Shown piece after piece: positions 34,691-43,916 of a stretch of DNA of 64,000 nt. A program made the position numbers and the translations under genes. Numbering within the stretch: the first letter of the stretch is position 1; each line of letters opens with the position of its first letter. Under the pieces are notes generated by a model. The model did no database searches. It was given only the letters and a program-made list of their open reading frames with translations, and had not been told where the DNA came from. The DNA is from Prevotella corporis DSM 18810 = JCM 8529 (GTDB lineage Bacteria > Bacteroidota > Bacteroidia > Bacteroidales > Bacteroidaceae), in assembly GCF_000430525.1 (NCBI RefSeq), contig NZ_AUME01000002.1, forward strand, positions 62,001-126,000, written 5' to 3'.

Positions 34691-35911
34691 CTACCCAATC
34701 TGTTTCAGCAGGTAAGCGCACTTCTCTGGATTGCCAAGTGTCTTTCCTTTGTCACATGACAACTTTACACAGTCGTGCCATTCGCGTTTTTCGGTGATGC
34801 GCATTCCCGTCAACTTTATGACAATGTTCAGCGGTTCGGCATTCTCCACGTCGCAGGTGATGAACGTCCCCATTCCGTAGCTGTCCTTCATTCGTCCATC
34901 TACATACTTGTGTAGCTCGATTGCACGGTCGATGTTCAGCCCGTTGCTGAACACCACTTGCTTGGTTGCGGGGTCAATGCCGAGCGATTTGTACTTGGCT
35001 ATGATTTTTTCGAGCTGTTCCTCCTCCACTCCGCTATCCACACGCAGTCCGCTGAACATCATTGCCATGCGCTTTGACAAGTTACTGAAGAACACTTTGT
35101 CGCCAAAGCAATCATAAAGGTATATTCCGTTGTCGCCATCATATACGTCACTGAATTTCTTCATTACGTTAAAGTTGCATTCGAATATACCGCTGACGTT
35201 CTCTTCGAACTCTATTATCTGATGGCTCATCGTGCCAACGGCCATCAGATCGTACTTCATGGCGAGGTAAACATTGCTTGTTCCTGTGAATTTTCCTGTC
35301 CACTGGTGGAATCCTTCCTCATCTTCGAACCCTCCTTGCTCATAGACTTCCTTCATAGTGCGGACAACCATATTCTGATGGTCGAACGACAGTCGCCGCC
35401 TTGTCCCCATATCGCATAATATCAGCTCATTGGTGAGAATCCTATGCGTCTTTTCGACACAACGCTCGTACTCTCTTTCTGGATTGTACGATGAGTTTTC
35501 GCCCCGCAGATTGTGCATCAATTCCGAGACAATGCTGAGAATTGGCATTTCCCACATGATGGTTGAGTACCACTTTCCACGAACCGATATATCGAGATGC
35601 CCCTCTTCGTCTTGCGAAACGGTAACCTCGTGAGGGTCGAAACGATAGCCCCGCAGGAACGTGAAGTACCATTCGGGCAGATAATAGATTCGCCGTTTCA
35701 TGTAGTCAATTTCTTCTTCGGTGATGATGACTTGCGGCATATAGCCCAATTGCTCGTTGACCAACTCGGCAAAGCCTTCGGGATAGACAGTGTTATTGCG
35801 GTCAAAGAATGTATATTCTACCTCAGCGCGAGGATAAGTCTGAAGAACGTAGTACTGACAGCTGAAGGTGTAGGCGTCGTTATCAGTAAAATGATGAATT
35901 ATTTGTTGCAT
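34691..35911 (-). CDS. pncB: Nicotinate phosphoribosyltransferase
   Basis: A 406-residue enzyme of the NAD salvage pathway (nicotinate plus PRPP to nicotinate mononucleotide). The N-terminal HHFTDNDAYTFSCQYYVL is the family opening. The autophosphorylated His lies in AVGTMSHQIIEF, and VVFSNGLNIDRAIEL matches the phosphate-binding loop near the C-terminus. The frame is open 34 codons further upstream through the promoter region, but the family start is MQQIIHHFTDNDAY, so 35911 is chosen. It is divergent from cysS. Confidence 0.93.
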   Translation of the reverse strand: MQQIIHHFTDNDAYTFSCQYYVLQTYPRAEVEYTFFDRNNTVYPEGFAELVNEQLGYMPQVIITEEEIDYMKRRIYYLPEWYFTFLRGYRFDPHEVTVSQDEEGHLDISVRGKWYSTIMWEMPILSIVSELMHNLRGENSSYNPEREYERCVEKTHRILTNELILCDMGTRRRLSFDHQNMVVRTMKEVYEQGGFEDEEGFHQWTGKFTGTSNVYLAMKYDLMAVGTMSHQIIEFEENVSGIFECNFNVMKKFSDVYDGDNGIYLYDCFGDKVFFSNLSKRMAMMFSGLRVDSGVEEEQLEKIIAKYKSLGIDPATKQVVFSNGLNIDRAIELHKYVDGRMKDSYGMGTFITCDVENAEPLNIVIKLTGMRITEKREWHDCVKLSCDKGKTLGNPEKCAYLLKQIG

Positions 35912-35951
35912 AAGCCTTAGTTCATTCTCATTCAGAGAAGTGTGAATATTG

Positions 35952-35959
35952 CAAAGATA
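35952..35959 (-). promoter_or_regulatory. -7 box (TATCTTTG) of pncB
   Basis: A perfect TAnnTTTG match on the minus strand, 40 bp upstream of the chosen pncB start. It lies inside the longer open frame, supporting the shorter protein. Confidence 0.55.
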
Positions 35960-36002
35960 GTAAAAATTTGATAGATAAATAGTAAGACTCCCATTTATTT
36001 TG

Positions 36003-36010
36003 TAATTTTG
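36003..36010 (+). promoter_or_regulatory. -7 box (TAATTTTG) of cysS
   Basis: A perfect TAnnTTTG match 29 bp upstream of the cysS ATG. No convincing -33 TTTG is seen. Confidence 0.5.
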
Positions 36011-36039
36011 CAACTAAATGAAATAATAAATATTAGACC

Positions 36040-37527
36040 ATGCAAAATTTAGTGATTTACAATACGCTGCACCGACAGAAGGAGCGTTTTCAGCCGATTG
36101 CAGCACCCAATGTAGGCATGTATGTCTGTGGTCCAACTGTTTACGGCGACCCACACTTGGGCCATGCCCGCCCATCGATTACTTTCGACATACTTTTCCG
36201 CTATCTACAGCACATCGGTTACAAGGTGCGCTACGTCAGAAACATCACAGACGTCGGCCATTTGGAACACGATGCCGATGAGGGCGATGACAAGATAGAG
36301 AAGAAAGCGAGGCTCGAACAGCTGGAACCCATGGAGATCGCACAGCATTACACCAATCGTTATCACGATGCTATGCGCATGCTCAATGTGCTTCCGCCGT
36401 CAATAGAGCCACATGCCACTGGACACATCATAGAGCAGGAAGAACTTGTAAAGGAGATACTGAAGAACGGATACGCCTACGAGAGTAACGGAAGTATATA
36501 TTTCGATGTCGCAAAATACGACAAGGACCATCACTACGGTGTGCTCTCAGGACGCAATCTGAACGATATGATCAACAACTCTCGTGAACTGGCGGGTGTG
36601 GGAGAGAAGAAAAACCAGGCAGACTTCGCCCTTTGGAAGCGCGCCATGCCCGAACACATCATGCGCTGGCCATCGCCTTGGGGCGACGGATTTCCAGGAT
36701 GGCACTGCGAATGCACAGCAATGGGACGCAAGTACTTAGGAAACCATTTCGACATCCACGGTGGTGGATTGGATTTGGTGTTCCCCCACCACGAGTGCGA
36801 GATTGCCCAGGCCGTGGCTTCACAGGGAGAGGACATGGTGAAATATTGGATGCACAACAACATGATTACCATCAACGGTCAGAAGATGGGGAAATCGCTC
36901 AATAATTTCATCACTCTCGAACAGTTCTTCACCGGCAACCACAAAACACTGGATCAGGCCTACTCGCCAATGACCATCCGTTTCTTCATCCTGTCGGCGC
37001 ACTACCGAGGCACGGTTGACTTCTCAAACGAGGCCTTACAGGCAGCACAGAAAGGTTACGAACGACTGATGAACGGCATTGAGGACCTCAACCGCATTCC
37101 GACGGCAGGCGCATCGGACGACAACACAAGGCTATTCGTCTCCGGACTTCGCCAAAAGTGCTACGATGCCATGAACGACGACCTCATGACACCAGCGGTC
37201 ATCTCGCTGCTCTTCGAGGCTTGCCACGTTGTCAACTTACTCATCGACCACAAGGCGCAAATCTCCGCCGACGACCTAAAGGAGCTTTCTGACACGATGA
37301 CGCTCTTCACATTCAACATTCTCGGACTGAAGAACGAGCGCAGTGCCAACAACGATGCACGCGAGGAGGCTTTCGGCAAAGTGGTTGACATGGTTCTCGA
37401 CCTTCGTGCCAAGGCAAAGGCTGAGAAAAACTGGGCTGTCAGCGATCAGATTCGCGACGCTCTCGCCGAGGCCGGTTTCCAAGTGAAAGACACCAAGGAT
37501 GGTGTGACATGGAAACTCGACAAGTAA
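36040..37527 (+). CDS. cysS: Cysteinyl-tRNA synthetase
   Basis: A 495-residue class I aminoacyl-tRNA synthetase charging tRNA-Cys. The zinc ligands include Cys30 ([10 protein letters not shown]) plus GWHCECTAM and HHECEIAQ. The HIGH motif is HLGH (39-42), and the KMSKS loop is KMGKSLNNF at about 282. The C-terminal helical anticodon-binding region ([21 protein letters not shown]) is complete. It is monocistronic and divergent from pncB. Array 4 begins 52 bp after the stop, and its last two units form a perfect hairpin that may terminate cysS transcription. Confidence 0.97.
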   Translation: MQNLVIYNTLHRQKERFQPIAAPNVGMYVCGPTVYGDPHLGHARPSITFDILFRYLQHIGYKVRYVRNITDVGHLEHDADEGDDKIEKKARLEQLEPMEIAQHYTNRYHDAMRMLNVLPPSIEPHATGHIIEQEELVKEILKNGYAYESNGSIYFDVAKYDKDHHYGVLSGRNLNDMINNSRELAGVGEKKNQADFALWKRAMPEHIMRWPSPWGDGFPGWHCECTAMGRKYLGNHFDIHGGGLDLVFPHHECEIAQAVASQGEDMVKYWMHNNMITINGQKMGKSLNNFITLEQFFTGNHKTLDQAYSPMTIRFFILSAHYRGTVDFSNEALQAAQKGYERLMNGIEDLNRIPTAGASDDNTRLFVSGLRQKCYDAMNDDLMTPAVISLLFEACHVVNLLIDHKAQISADDLKELSDTMTLFTFNILGLKNERSANNDAREEAFGKVVDMVLDLRAKAKAEKNWAVSDQIRDALAEAGFQVKDTKDGVTWKLDK

Positions 37528-37579
37528 GAAGGTATAGCCGATGTGCGACTGTACTCGCTTCGGAACACTACCTGATTTT

Positions 37580-37661
37580 AAAAGCTCACCAATCGCATCG
37601 TGAAAGGTAAGCGTTCGCACAATAAAAGGTCAGCTTTCGACATGCGAAAGCTGACCTTTTA
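37580..37661 (+). repeat. 22-bp-period repeat array 4 with perfect 16-bp hairpin
   Basis: Units at 37580 (AAAAGCTCACCAATCG), 37602 (GAAAGGTAAGCGTTCG), 37624 (AAAAGGTCAGCTTTCG) and 37646, exactly 22 bp apart. The fourth is inverted: 37645-37660 is the exact reverse complement of 37624-37639, leaving a 5-nt loop. The hairpin is followed by ATTTAT. It lies between the convergent cysS and ispG genes and may act as a bidirectional terminator. Confidence 0.92.
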
Positions 37662-37865
37662 TTTATAGGTTCATAGACACTTGATAATCAATTAGATACG
37701 AAACGATTTGTTTCCTATCTGCATCCAATCACAGTTTCTTCATCCATTCCGCGACCCCTCATCGGTTATTCAAGCCACTGAGTCCCGTCATTTAGATGGC
37801 GGAACTAACGGCTACCTTGCTGTAAGCTGGCGGTGCGAAACCAGTGGGGCGACTTTTTGCCACGC

Positions 37866-39785
37866 TTAGCCTTCCGACTGAGTGGCCCTATCTGACTTGA
37901 TGAGTGCCAACAGATGCTCAACGGCATCTTCTTCAGGAATGTTGCGCTCCACGCACACTTTCTTTCGGTAAAGACTTATCTTGTTCCTGCCAGCGCCTAC
38001 ATAACCATAATCGGCATCGGCCATCTCACCCGGACCGTTGACAATGCAACCCATGATGCCTATTTTCAAGCCCTTCATTCCCTTTGTGGCCTCCTTGATG
38101 CGGGCAATCGTCGTGCGGAGATCGTAGAGTGTGCGACCACAGCCTGGACAAGAGATGTACTCCGTCTTGACCATTCGCAAGCGCCCAGCCTGTAAAATTC
38201 CAAAAGCTGTCTGCTCTATGTCATCGGCCGAAAGGTCTCCGTCATTCATCAGCCACAAACCATCTGTCAATCCGTCCATCATCAGTGCTCCCATGTCGGC
38301 CGCTGCCTCCAATTGGAAGGCTTCTTTCGTGGTGATGGGCGATGATTTACACTGACCATCGACAGAGGAATGCTGGTACATCTGGGCAAAGACGACAGGA
38401 TTCCTGACACCAGCCGTCATCATCTGATGAACCAAAGCACGCTGTTCGCCGAGCTTGTTCTGATGATTGCTGGTGCAGACGACCACCACTTCGGGATGGT
38501 ACTTCAGGCAAGTGAGGAACTCTTCTGAGGGTGTGCCATATTTCAGCACGAGGAACTTCATCTCCGACCTCACCGTTCCGATGAGAGGGATGGCCGGTGT
38601 CGGGAATATCGGATAGACATTGTCTTCGGGTAGCTCACCCTTTGTGGCCAGTTCGATGTAGGCATTGTAGTCGAGGATGTACTTCTGTCCCTTGACGAGT
38701 TGCTTCGGGAGCGTGTCGTTGACATATATGTAATCGGGTTTCGGCATATCGGCCGATGATACCATGACTGGCTGGTTGGCTTTGTTCTGGGTAGCGATGA
38801 CAACGGGCACGTTCTCACCCCCAATATTGCCCACGGCCACCGTCTGACGGCGCTCCGGTCGCAAGTAGTCGAAGTCCTTTCCAGCCTCGGCAGGTATGAG
38901 AAGATGTCCCTGTCGGCGACGGATGTAGCGCGTGAGATAAGCTGCCACAGGAATTTCGCACTCCGGATCCTCACTCAACGACACGCGGATGGTGTCTCCG
39001 ATGCCATCGCTGAGCAGTGCGCCGATGCCCACAGCGCTCTTGATGCGTCCGTCCTCACCCTCGCCGGCTTCGGTAACGCCAAGATGTAATGGGTAGTGCA
39101 TACCTTCTTTCTCCATCTCGGCAATCAAAAGGCGGACGGAACGGACCATTACGACGGTGTTCGACGCCTTGATGGATATGACTATGTCGCCGAACTCGTA
39201 CTTCTTGAAGATGCGGAGGAACTCCATGCAGCTCTCGACAATGCCTTCAGGCGTGTCGCCGTAGCGTGACATGATGCGGTCGGACAGGCTTCCGTGGTTC
39301 ACACCCACACGAACGGCCGTATGATGCTCCTTGCAGATGTTGATAAAGGGCAGCAGACGGTCCTCGATGCGCTGCAACTCGCAGGCATATTCCTCATCGG
39401 TGTATTCCAGAACCTTGAACGTGCGACCGGGATCGACGTAGTTCCCCGGATTGATGCGCACCTTCTCGGCATACAACGCGGCGACATCAGCCACGTTCGC
39501 ATTGAAATGGACATCCGCACAGAGAGGTGTCTTATAGCCGTCGGCACGCAAGCGGGCACTGATATTCCTTAGATTCTCAGCCTCTTTCTTGCCTTGTGTG
39601 GTCAGCCTGACAAGCTCCCCGCCGGCATCGATGATTCTTTCCGACTGTTCGACGCTCGCTTGTGTGTCATCGGTCGATGTGGTGGTCATCGATTGCACCC
39701 TGACGGGATTATCGCCACCGATGTCCAACACACCCACATGTGTGACAGTACTCTTCCTTCTCTCGTAATTGAATAAATCTATCAT
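37866..39785 (-). CDS. ispG: (E)-4-hydroxy-3-methylbut-2-enyl-diphosphate synthase, long form
   Basis: A 639-residue IspG (GcpE) of the MEP isoprenoid pathway. The N-terminal TIM barrel begins at VQSMTTTSTDDTQASV and includes LCADVHFNANVA and VRVGVNHGSL. The C-terminal [4Fe-4S] domain has CPGCGRTLYDL and GCIVNGPGEMADADYGYVG with the cluster cysteines and catalytic Glu. It is much longer than the roughly 370 residues of the E. coli enzyme because of a middle insertion domain (about 290-520), the form known in plants, Chlamydia and Bacteroidetes. An AAGGAGA ribosome site precedes the ATG. It may be co-transcribed with purE, 163 bp upstream. Confidence 0.95.
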   Translation of the reverse strand: MIDLFNYERRKSTVTHVGVLDIGGDNPVRVQSMTTTSTDDTQASVEQSERIIDAGGELVRLTTQGKKEAENLRNISARLRADGYKTPLCADVHFNANVADVAALYAEKVRINPGNYVDPGRTFKVLEYTDEEYACELQRIEDRLLPFINICKEHHTAVRVGVNHGSLSDRIMSRYGDTPEGIVESCMEFLRIFKKYEFGDIVISIKASNTVVMVRSVRLLIAEMEKEGMHYPLHLGVTEAGEGEDGRIKSAVGIGALLSDGIGDTIRVSLSEDPECEIPVAAYLTRYIRRRQGHLLIPAEAGKDFDYLRPERRQTVAVGNIGGENVPVVIATQNKANQPVMVSSADMPKPDYIYVNDTLPKQLVKGQKYILDYNAYIELATKGELPEDNVYPIFPTPAIPLIGTVRSEMKFLVLKYGTPSEEFLTCLKYHPEVVVVCTSNHQNKLGEQRALVHQMMTAGVRNPVVFAQMYQHSSVDGQCKSSPITTKEAFQLEAAADMGALMMDGLTDGLWLMNDGDLSADDIEQTAFGILQAGRLRMVKTEYISCPGCGRTLYDLRTTIARIKEATKGMKGLKIGIMGCIVNGPGEMADADYGYVGAGRNKISLYRKKVCVERNIPEEDAVEHLLALIKSDRATQSEG

Positions 39786-39948
39786 GTCTCCTTAACCCAT
39801 AAGTCATCATGCGCAATGATCGATTATCACTGCTATTATTGAGTTTTGCAGCAACTCTCGCCCTGTCGTCATCAAGCAACCAGTCGTGAGCGGCAAAGCC
39901 AATCATGAAAACAAGTCGTGAACCGTGAGTGATGAATTGATGTTTGGC

Positions 39949-40455
39949 TTAGCACTTGAACCGATAATCCTTGATTTCGGCCAGTTCTTTGTTTGCCTTC
40001 TCAATCTTCTCCCCCAGTGTTGACTTCCAATTCTCAACCTTACGGGCTATCTCCTCATCGCCAAGTGCCATCATCTCGGCAGCGAGAATGGCGGCATTCT
40101 GAGCTCCATTCACACCAACGGTGGCCACAGGGATGCCCGGCGGCATCTGAATAATCGACAACATGGCATCAAGACCATCCAGCATACCCTTGATTGGTAC
40201 ACCAATCACTGGCAGAGAGGTCGATGCTGCGATGACACCAGGTAAGGCTGCGGCCATGCCGGCTCCCGCAATGATCACCTTTATGCCACGACCCTTGGCC
40301 TCTTTGGCGAAACTTTCTACTGCGGCCGGTGTGCGATGAGCCGACAATGCATTAACCTCGAAAGGAATTTCGCACTGCTCCAACCACTTACAAGCTTTTT
40401 CCATGACAGGGAGATCGCTTGTTGAACCCATGATAATACTAACTAATGGTTTCAT
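39949..40455 (-). CDS. purE: N5-carboxyaminoimidazole ribonucleotide mutase
   Basis: A 168-residue class I PurE of purine biosynthesis (N5-CAIR to CAIR). The N-terminal phosphate loop is IIMGSTSDLPVMEKA, SAHRTP holds the active-site His, and GAGMAAALPGVIA follows. The TVGVNGAQNAAILAAEM segment is the conserved fourth motif. Length fits the octameric bacterial enzyme. It lies 12 bp after the PAP2-family gene, so the two are surely co-transcribed. No purK is in the window. Confidence 0.95.
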   Translation of the reverse strand: MKPLVSIIMGSTSDLPVMEKACKWLEQCEIPFEVNALSAHRTPAAVESFAKEAKGRGIKVIIAGAGMAAALPGVIAASTSLPVIGVPIKGMLDGLDAMLSIIQMPPGIPVATVGVNGAQNAAILAAEMMALGDEEIARKVENWKSTLGEKIEKANKELAEIKDYRFKC

Positions 40456-40467
40456 CTTCTATGAATA

Positions 40468-41085
40468 TTATATGATCATTATCGTAACAAATGCACTCAC
40501 AAGGCCAAGGAAAAATCCTGCCGTCACTTGTGTGAGCGTGTGCTGTCGCAAAATTATGCGGCTCGAACCCACAACTCCCGACGCAATTATGGTGAGGCAA
40601 AGCCACCAGATGGGATTGAAACTGAGCACCACCGAGAAAGCAATGAGTCCCCCAAGAACGCCCCCTATGCCAGCCGTATGTGTGGAAATTTTCCACCAGA
40701 CATTGATAATGGCGCACAATACCTGAATTACCAGCGCCATAACCAGAACGGACGTAATGAGATGGGGCAGGTGCAGCAGATTCATGATGTAGAAACAGCC
40801 GAAATAGCAGAGGATTGATATGGCGTAAGGCATCATACGGCGCTCTTTTTGGCCAAGTTGTATCAGTGTCCAGCCATGATACTGCCGGTAAATGTGGATG
40901 AGCAGTGTGGGAATGAGCACCGTAAACAGATAGACCATGAGCACTAACGATATCTTGAATTGCCAAGGGAACGTGCTTAGGTAAGAAAAAACAAATATAG
41001 CCAGAACTCCCACCACTGGGAGGTAAAAGGGTGTGAGTAGCATGCTCACGATTCTGGCTGTCATTATTATGTTTTTCTCGCTCAT
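40468..41085 (-). CDS. PAP2-superfamily-like integral membrane protein
   Basis: A 205-residue membrane protein with about six hydrophobic segments. The C-terminal half has a PAP2-like pattern: KISTHTAGIGGVLGG (in place of the PSGH motif) and SRIILRQHTLTQVTAGFFLG (in place of SRxxxxxHxxxD). The final Asp is a Gln here (HTLTQ) and the first KxxxxxxRP motif is not obvious, so phosphatase activity is uncertain. Similar proteins next to purE are common in Bacteroidales. It sits in the run unknown-rpoN-PAP2-purE. Confidence 0.72.
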   Translation of the reverse strand: MSEKNIIMTARIVSMLLTPFYLPVVGVLAIFVFSYLSTFPWQFKISLVLMVYLFTVLIPTLLIHIYRQYHGWTLIQLGQKERRMMPYAISILCYFGCFYIMNLLHLPHLITSVLVMALVIQVLCAIINVWWKISTHTAGIGGVLGGLIAFSVVLSFNPIWWLCLTIIASGVVGSSRIILRQHTLTQVTAGFFLGLVSAFVTIMII

Positions 41086-41135
41086 TCTTTACTTTCCGTT
41101 AGTTGTTTTCGGCTTGTTCATTTTGCTTTTGGTCA

Positions 41136-42647
41136 CTATTCCCTCCGCAACCGTGCCACGGGGAGGTTGAGTTGCTCGCGGTATTTGGCCACCGTACGTC
41201 TGGCTATCGGGAATCCTTTCTCTTTCATCACCTTTGCAAGGGCCTCATCGCTGAGCGGTTTTTTCTTGTTTTCGCCGTCGATTACTTCCCTGAGTGCCAC
41301 TTTTATCTTACGTGTTGACATTTCCTCGCCATCTTCGGTGGTGTAACTGTCGGTGAAAAAGAACCTGAGTGGGAAGGTTCCCCATCTTGTCTGTGCGTAT
41401 TTTATGTTGCTGACACGGGAAATCGTTGAGATATCAAGCCCCGTTTTCTCGGCAATGTCTTTGAGAATCATCGGTTTCAGGTCAGACTCGTCGCCGTCCT
41501 GAAAGAACTTCCGCTGTATGTCGATGATGGCTCTCATCGTGATGTATAGTGTGTTGCGGCGTTGTTTGATGGCTTCGATGAACCCTTGGGCCTTTTCAAC
41601 TTTCTCCTTTGCATAGAGGAGCGCTTCCTTTGCCTGTCGGTTCATGCCTTGTTTGTTCTCCTTATAGGCAGCCAGCATATCGTTGAAGCTCTGCGATACG
41701 TGCAGTTCGGGCAGACGGCCGTGGTTGAGTGTGAAGCTGATCGTTCCGTCATCGTCGGTATCAACAATGAAATCGGGTGTTATTTGCTGAATGCTCCTGC
41801 CCATGGTCTCACTCATTGATGCGCCGGGCTTGGGGTTCAGCTTTCGGATCTCTCTTTGGAGGGCTTCCACTTGGTCGTCGGAGAGTGAGAGGGCGCTTTG
41901 TATTTTGTCCCAGTGTTTCTTGGTAAATGCGTCGAAAAAGTCGGTCAATATTGTGTGGAGATTCTGGTAAATGTAGCTGTTGGCTTGCCATTCGCCATTC
42001 GCTACCTTACGGTCGATTTGCAGCAGCAGGCATTCTTGGAGCGATCGGGCGCCGATTCCGGGAGGATCAAAGTCGTGAAGAAGCTCCAATGTGCTTGCAA
42101 TGTCTTCCTCAGTGCAATCGATTCCGTGATAGATGGCCAGTTCGTCGGCTATGGTGTCAAGGTCTTTTCGTAAGAGACCGTCGTCGTCCAGACTGCCGAT
42201 GAGGTATTCGATGACAGTGCGTTGCAGCTCGGTCATCTCCCGTTCGCCAACCTGTTGGTTGAGCTTGTCGATGAATGAAGTTGTGTCGCCATAGACTATC
42301 TCCTCGTAGTCGGCATTGTCGCGCTGCTGCCGGCCATCATAGGTGGGCAGTTCGTCGTCGGAGCGCATTCTCTCCAGTGCCGTATCGAGTGCATCTTGCC
42401 GTTCTTCCCGCTCCTGTTGCGTATCGTAGTCGTTCTCCTGGCTGTCGGTTGCCTCGGCATTTTCGGTCCATTCGCCTTCGTCGCCTCCCTTTTCGAGTGC
42501 TGGATTGTCGTCAAGCTCTGCATTGACGCTGTCCTCCAGCTCTGTCAATGGCATCTCAAGCAACTTCACTTGCAACATCTGCTGTTGTGATAGACGCTGC
42601 ACCTGCTGTTGTTTCTGTTCTTGGATTTGTACTTGTTTTTGAGCCAT
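41136..42647 (-). CDS. rpoN: RNA polymerase sigma-54 factor
   Basis: A 503-residue RpoN. Region I is Gln/Leu-rich (QVQRLSQQQMLQVKLLEMP), followed by an acidic region II (about 50-110). The core-binding region contains DFDPPGIGARSLQECLL. The DNA-binding domain shows the helix-turn-helix around DISTISRVSNIKYAQTRWG, and the RpoN box is ARRTVAKYRE-like at about 484 (IARRTVAKYREQLNLP). It recognises -24/-12 promoters with enhancer-binding activators; none of these is encoded in the window. It is downstream of a conserved unknown gene by 44 bp. Confidence 0.96.
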   Translation of the reverse strand: MAQKQVQIQEQKQQQVQRLSQQQMLQVKLLEMPLTELEDSVNAELDDNPALEKGGDEGEWTENAEATDSQENDYDTQQEREERQDALDTALERMRSDDELPTYDGRQQRDNADYEEIVYGDTTSFIDKLNQQVGEREMTELQRTVIEYLIGSLDDDGLLRKDLDTIADELAIYHGIDCTEEDIASTLELLHDFDPPGIGARSLQECLLLQIDRKVANGEWQANSYIYQNLHTILTDFFDAFTKKHWDKIQSALSLSDDQVEALQREIRKLNPKPGASMSETMGRSIQQITPDFIVDTDDDGTISFTLNHGRLPELHVSQSFNDMLAAYKENKQGMNRQAKEALLYAKEKVEKAQGFIEAIKQRRNTLYITMRAIIDIQRKFFQDGDESDLKPMILKDIAEKTGLDISTISRVSNIKYAQTRWGTFPLRFFFTDSYTTEDGEEMSTRKIKVALREVIDGENKKKPLSDEALAKVMKEKGFPIARRTVAKYREQLNLPVARLRRE

Positions 42648-42691
42648 CGACTTTTGAATTTCAATGCAAAATTACGAAAAAAGTAAGATAT

Positions 42692-43339
42692 TCACCTGAA
42701 ATATTCGTGTAATTGTGCTGCCAGTGATGAAAGTTTGTTGGGATTGTCGTTTCCATATCTGATCCATATCTCCTGACAGGGAAGCAAGAGGGGCGAAATC
42801 ATCAGGTCGTCTCGGTTCAGATAGGGGTCGCAGAACTGGAAAACGTCCAATATCTCGACCACCGTCGCGGGCGCTAACTTCAGCGTTTTGGCCATTTCCT
42901 TCACCTCAGGTGTCTCCGTCACCATGGTTATGGGCGTCAACCGGAAGTATAAGTCAAGTATCATGATGAGCATCACAGGCTTCAACCTTTCGTTTTGCGG
43001 TAGCGGCATGAAGTCTTTCTCGAAAGTCTCCTTCACCTCGACACCCTCGTAGAATTCCTTCGGCTGTCCGAAACCTTTCAGTGCGCGCAATTTACGCACA
43101 TCCCTGTTCAGCTTTCGCTGATTGTCGGCATAAGTTTCCCAGATGAGCCGCATGACGGGCATATTGCGTTGGCGTAGCACGAATTGCTGTTCGTAAAGGT
43201 TCTGCGGAGGGATGTGCAACTCAAGGCTGAGCTTCACCAGCTGGTGCGAGTACAAAGGTTTTACTCCGGCTGGCTTCTGCTGATAGAGTTGCAGCAGCAA
43301 GAGCCAATATTCGTCAGACCAAAGAGGATGTGTTGCCAT
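42692..43339 (-). CDS. Conserved unknown protein upstream of rpoN
   Basis: A 215-residue soluble, mostly helical protein without a signal peptide or recognised motif. It has conserved-looking Trp/Tyr/Leu-rich blocks (PLWSDEYWLLLLQLYQQKP at the start; LPCQEIWIRYGNDNPNKLS near the end). A Bacteroidales family of unknown function upstream of rpoN is likely from context. It has an excellent promoter and is the first gene of the rpoN-PAP2-purE(-ispG) transcription unit. I make no functional call. Confidence 0.8.
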   Translation of the reverse strand: MATHPLWSDEYWLLLLQLYQQKPAGVKPLYSHQLVKLSLELHIPPQNLYEQQFVLRQRNMPVMRLIWETYADNQRKLNRDVRKLRALKGFGQPKEFYEGVEVKETFEKDFMPLPQNERLKPVMLIMILDLYFRLTPITMVTETPEVKEMAKTLKLAPATVVEILDVFQFCDPYLNRDDLMISPLLLPCQEIWIRYGNDNPNKLSSLAAQLHEYFR

Positions 43340-43367
43340 AAATGAGGAAGATTTCTTTGTTTACTCG

Positions 43368-43398
43368 CAAAGTTACCTATTTTATAATTACTATACAA
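43368..43398 (-). promoter_or_regulatory. Bacteroidota promoter for the rpoN operon
   Basis: On the minus strand TTTG (43398-43395), a 19-bp spacer, then TAACTTTG (43375-43368): a full consensus match. The predicted start is near 43361, 22 bp upstream of the first gene. Confidence 0.85.
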
Positions 43399-43460
43399 AT
43401 AATCATGAAAAGATTGTGGAAATAGAGCGTCGGTGTAAAATAATTTTACCACCACATCCC

Positions 43461-43542
43461 GATACCTTAGCTTTCGCACGGTCAAAGGTGAGCTTTCGAC
43501 ACATGAAAGGTAAGCTATTGCATCTCAAAACCTAAGCTTTTG
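43461..43542 (+). repeat. 22-bp-period repeat array 5 (four units)
   Basis: Units at 43461 (GATACCTTAGCTTTCG), 43483 (CAAAGGTGAGCTTTCG), 43505 (GAAAGGTAAGCTATTG) and 43527 (AAAACCTAAGCTTTTG), exactly 22 bp apart and all in one orientation. It lies 62 bp upstream of the rpoN-operon -33 box and 426 bp past the C10 protease stop, that is between two co-directional transcription units. Confidence 0.9.
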
Positions 43543-43644
43543 AAAAGAGAAAAGTAAAACACTGTCTTTTCCCTAAAATCACTTGTCAGATCTGACGATA
43601 TCTTTCTGTTTTACTTGTCAAATATTTTCTTGTTTACTGAATGA

Positions 43645-43839
43645 CTTGACATTAACATTATATAGATTGAATTTGAAGACTTTGCTTTCTGTATGATGGA
43701 GCAAGCCAGAAAAAAGCGAATAACTGATATCCTCAAGCTGAAAGGTAGGTATAATGGTATGACACTTTTCAGAATGCAAAATGAGTTATAGGTCACCGTT
43801 TCAAAAATTAGGGCTGACACTTCGTCGAAGTATCAGCCC
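43645..43839 (+). ncRNA. Candidate small transcript or small gene (speculative)
   Basis: CTTG (43645-43648), 19 bp, then TGAATTTG (43668-43675) imitates a promoter with one mismatch in each box. ATG at 43693 opens a 32-codon basic frame (start MMEQARKKRITDIL) ending at TAG 43789-43791. A hairpin GGGCTGA (43811-43817) with TCAGCCC (43833-43839) and inner ACTTCG/CGAAGT pairing follows. The three parts are correctly ordered and spaced, but each is individually weak. It could also be debris, and the hairpin has a better T-tract on the minus strand, where it may terminate the C10 protease mRNA. Confidence 0.25.
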
Positions 43840-43916
43840 CTTTGGTTATCTTTGTTATTGAGTTTTTTCCCAAATTAGGCTTGGAGGCCATCAAAAGAGA
43901 ATTATCAATGTCATCG

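Noticed and set aside
37662..37865. tRNA gene in the cysS-ispG gap
   Set aside because: No cloverleaf with T-loop GTTCnAnnC and correct arm spacing could be built; the same holds for the other intergenic gaps examined.
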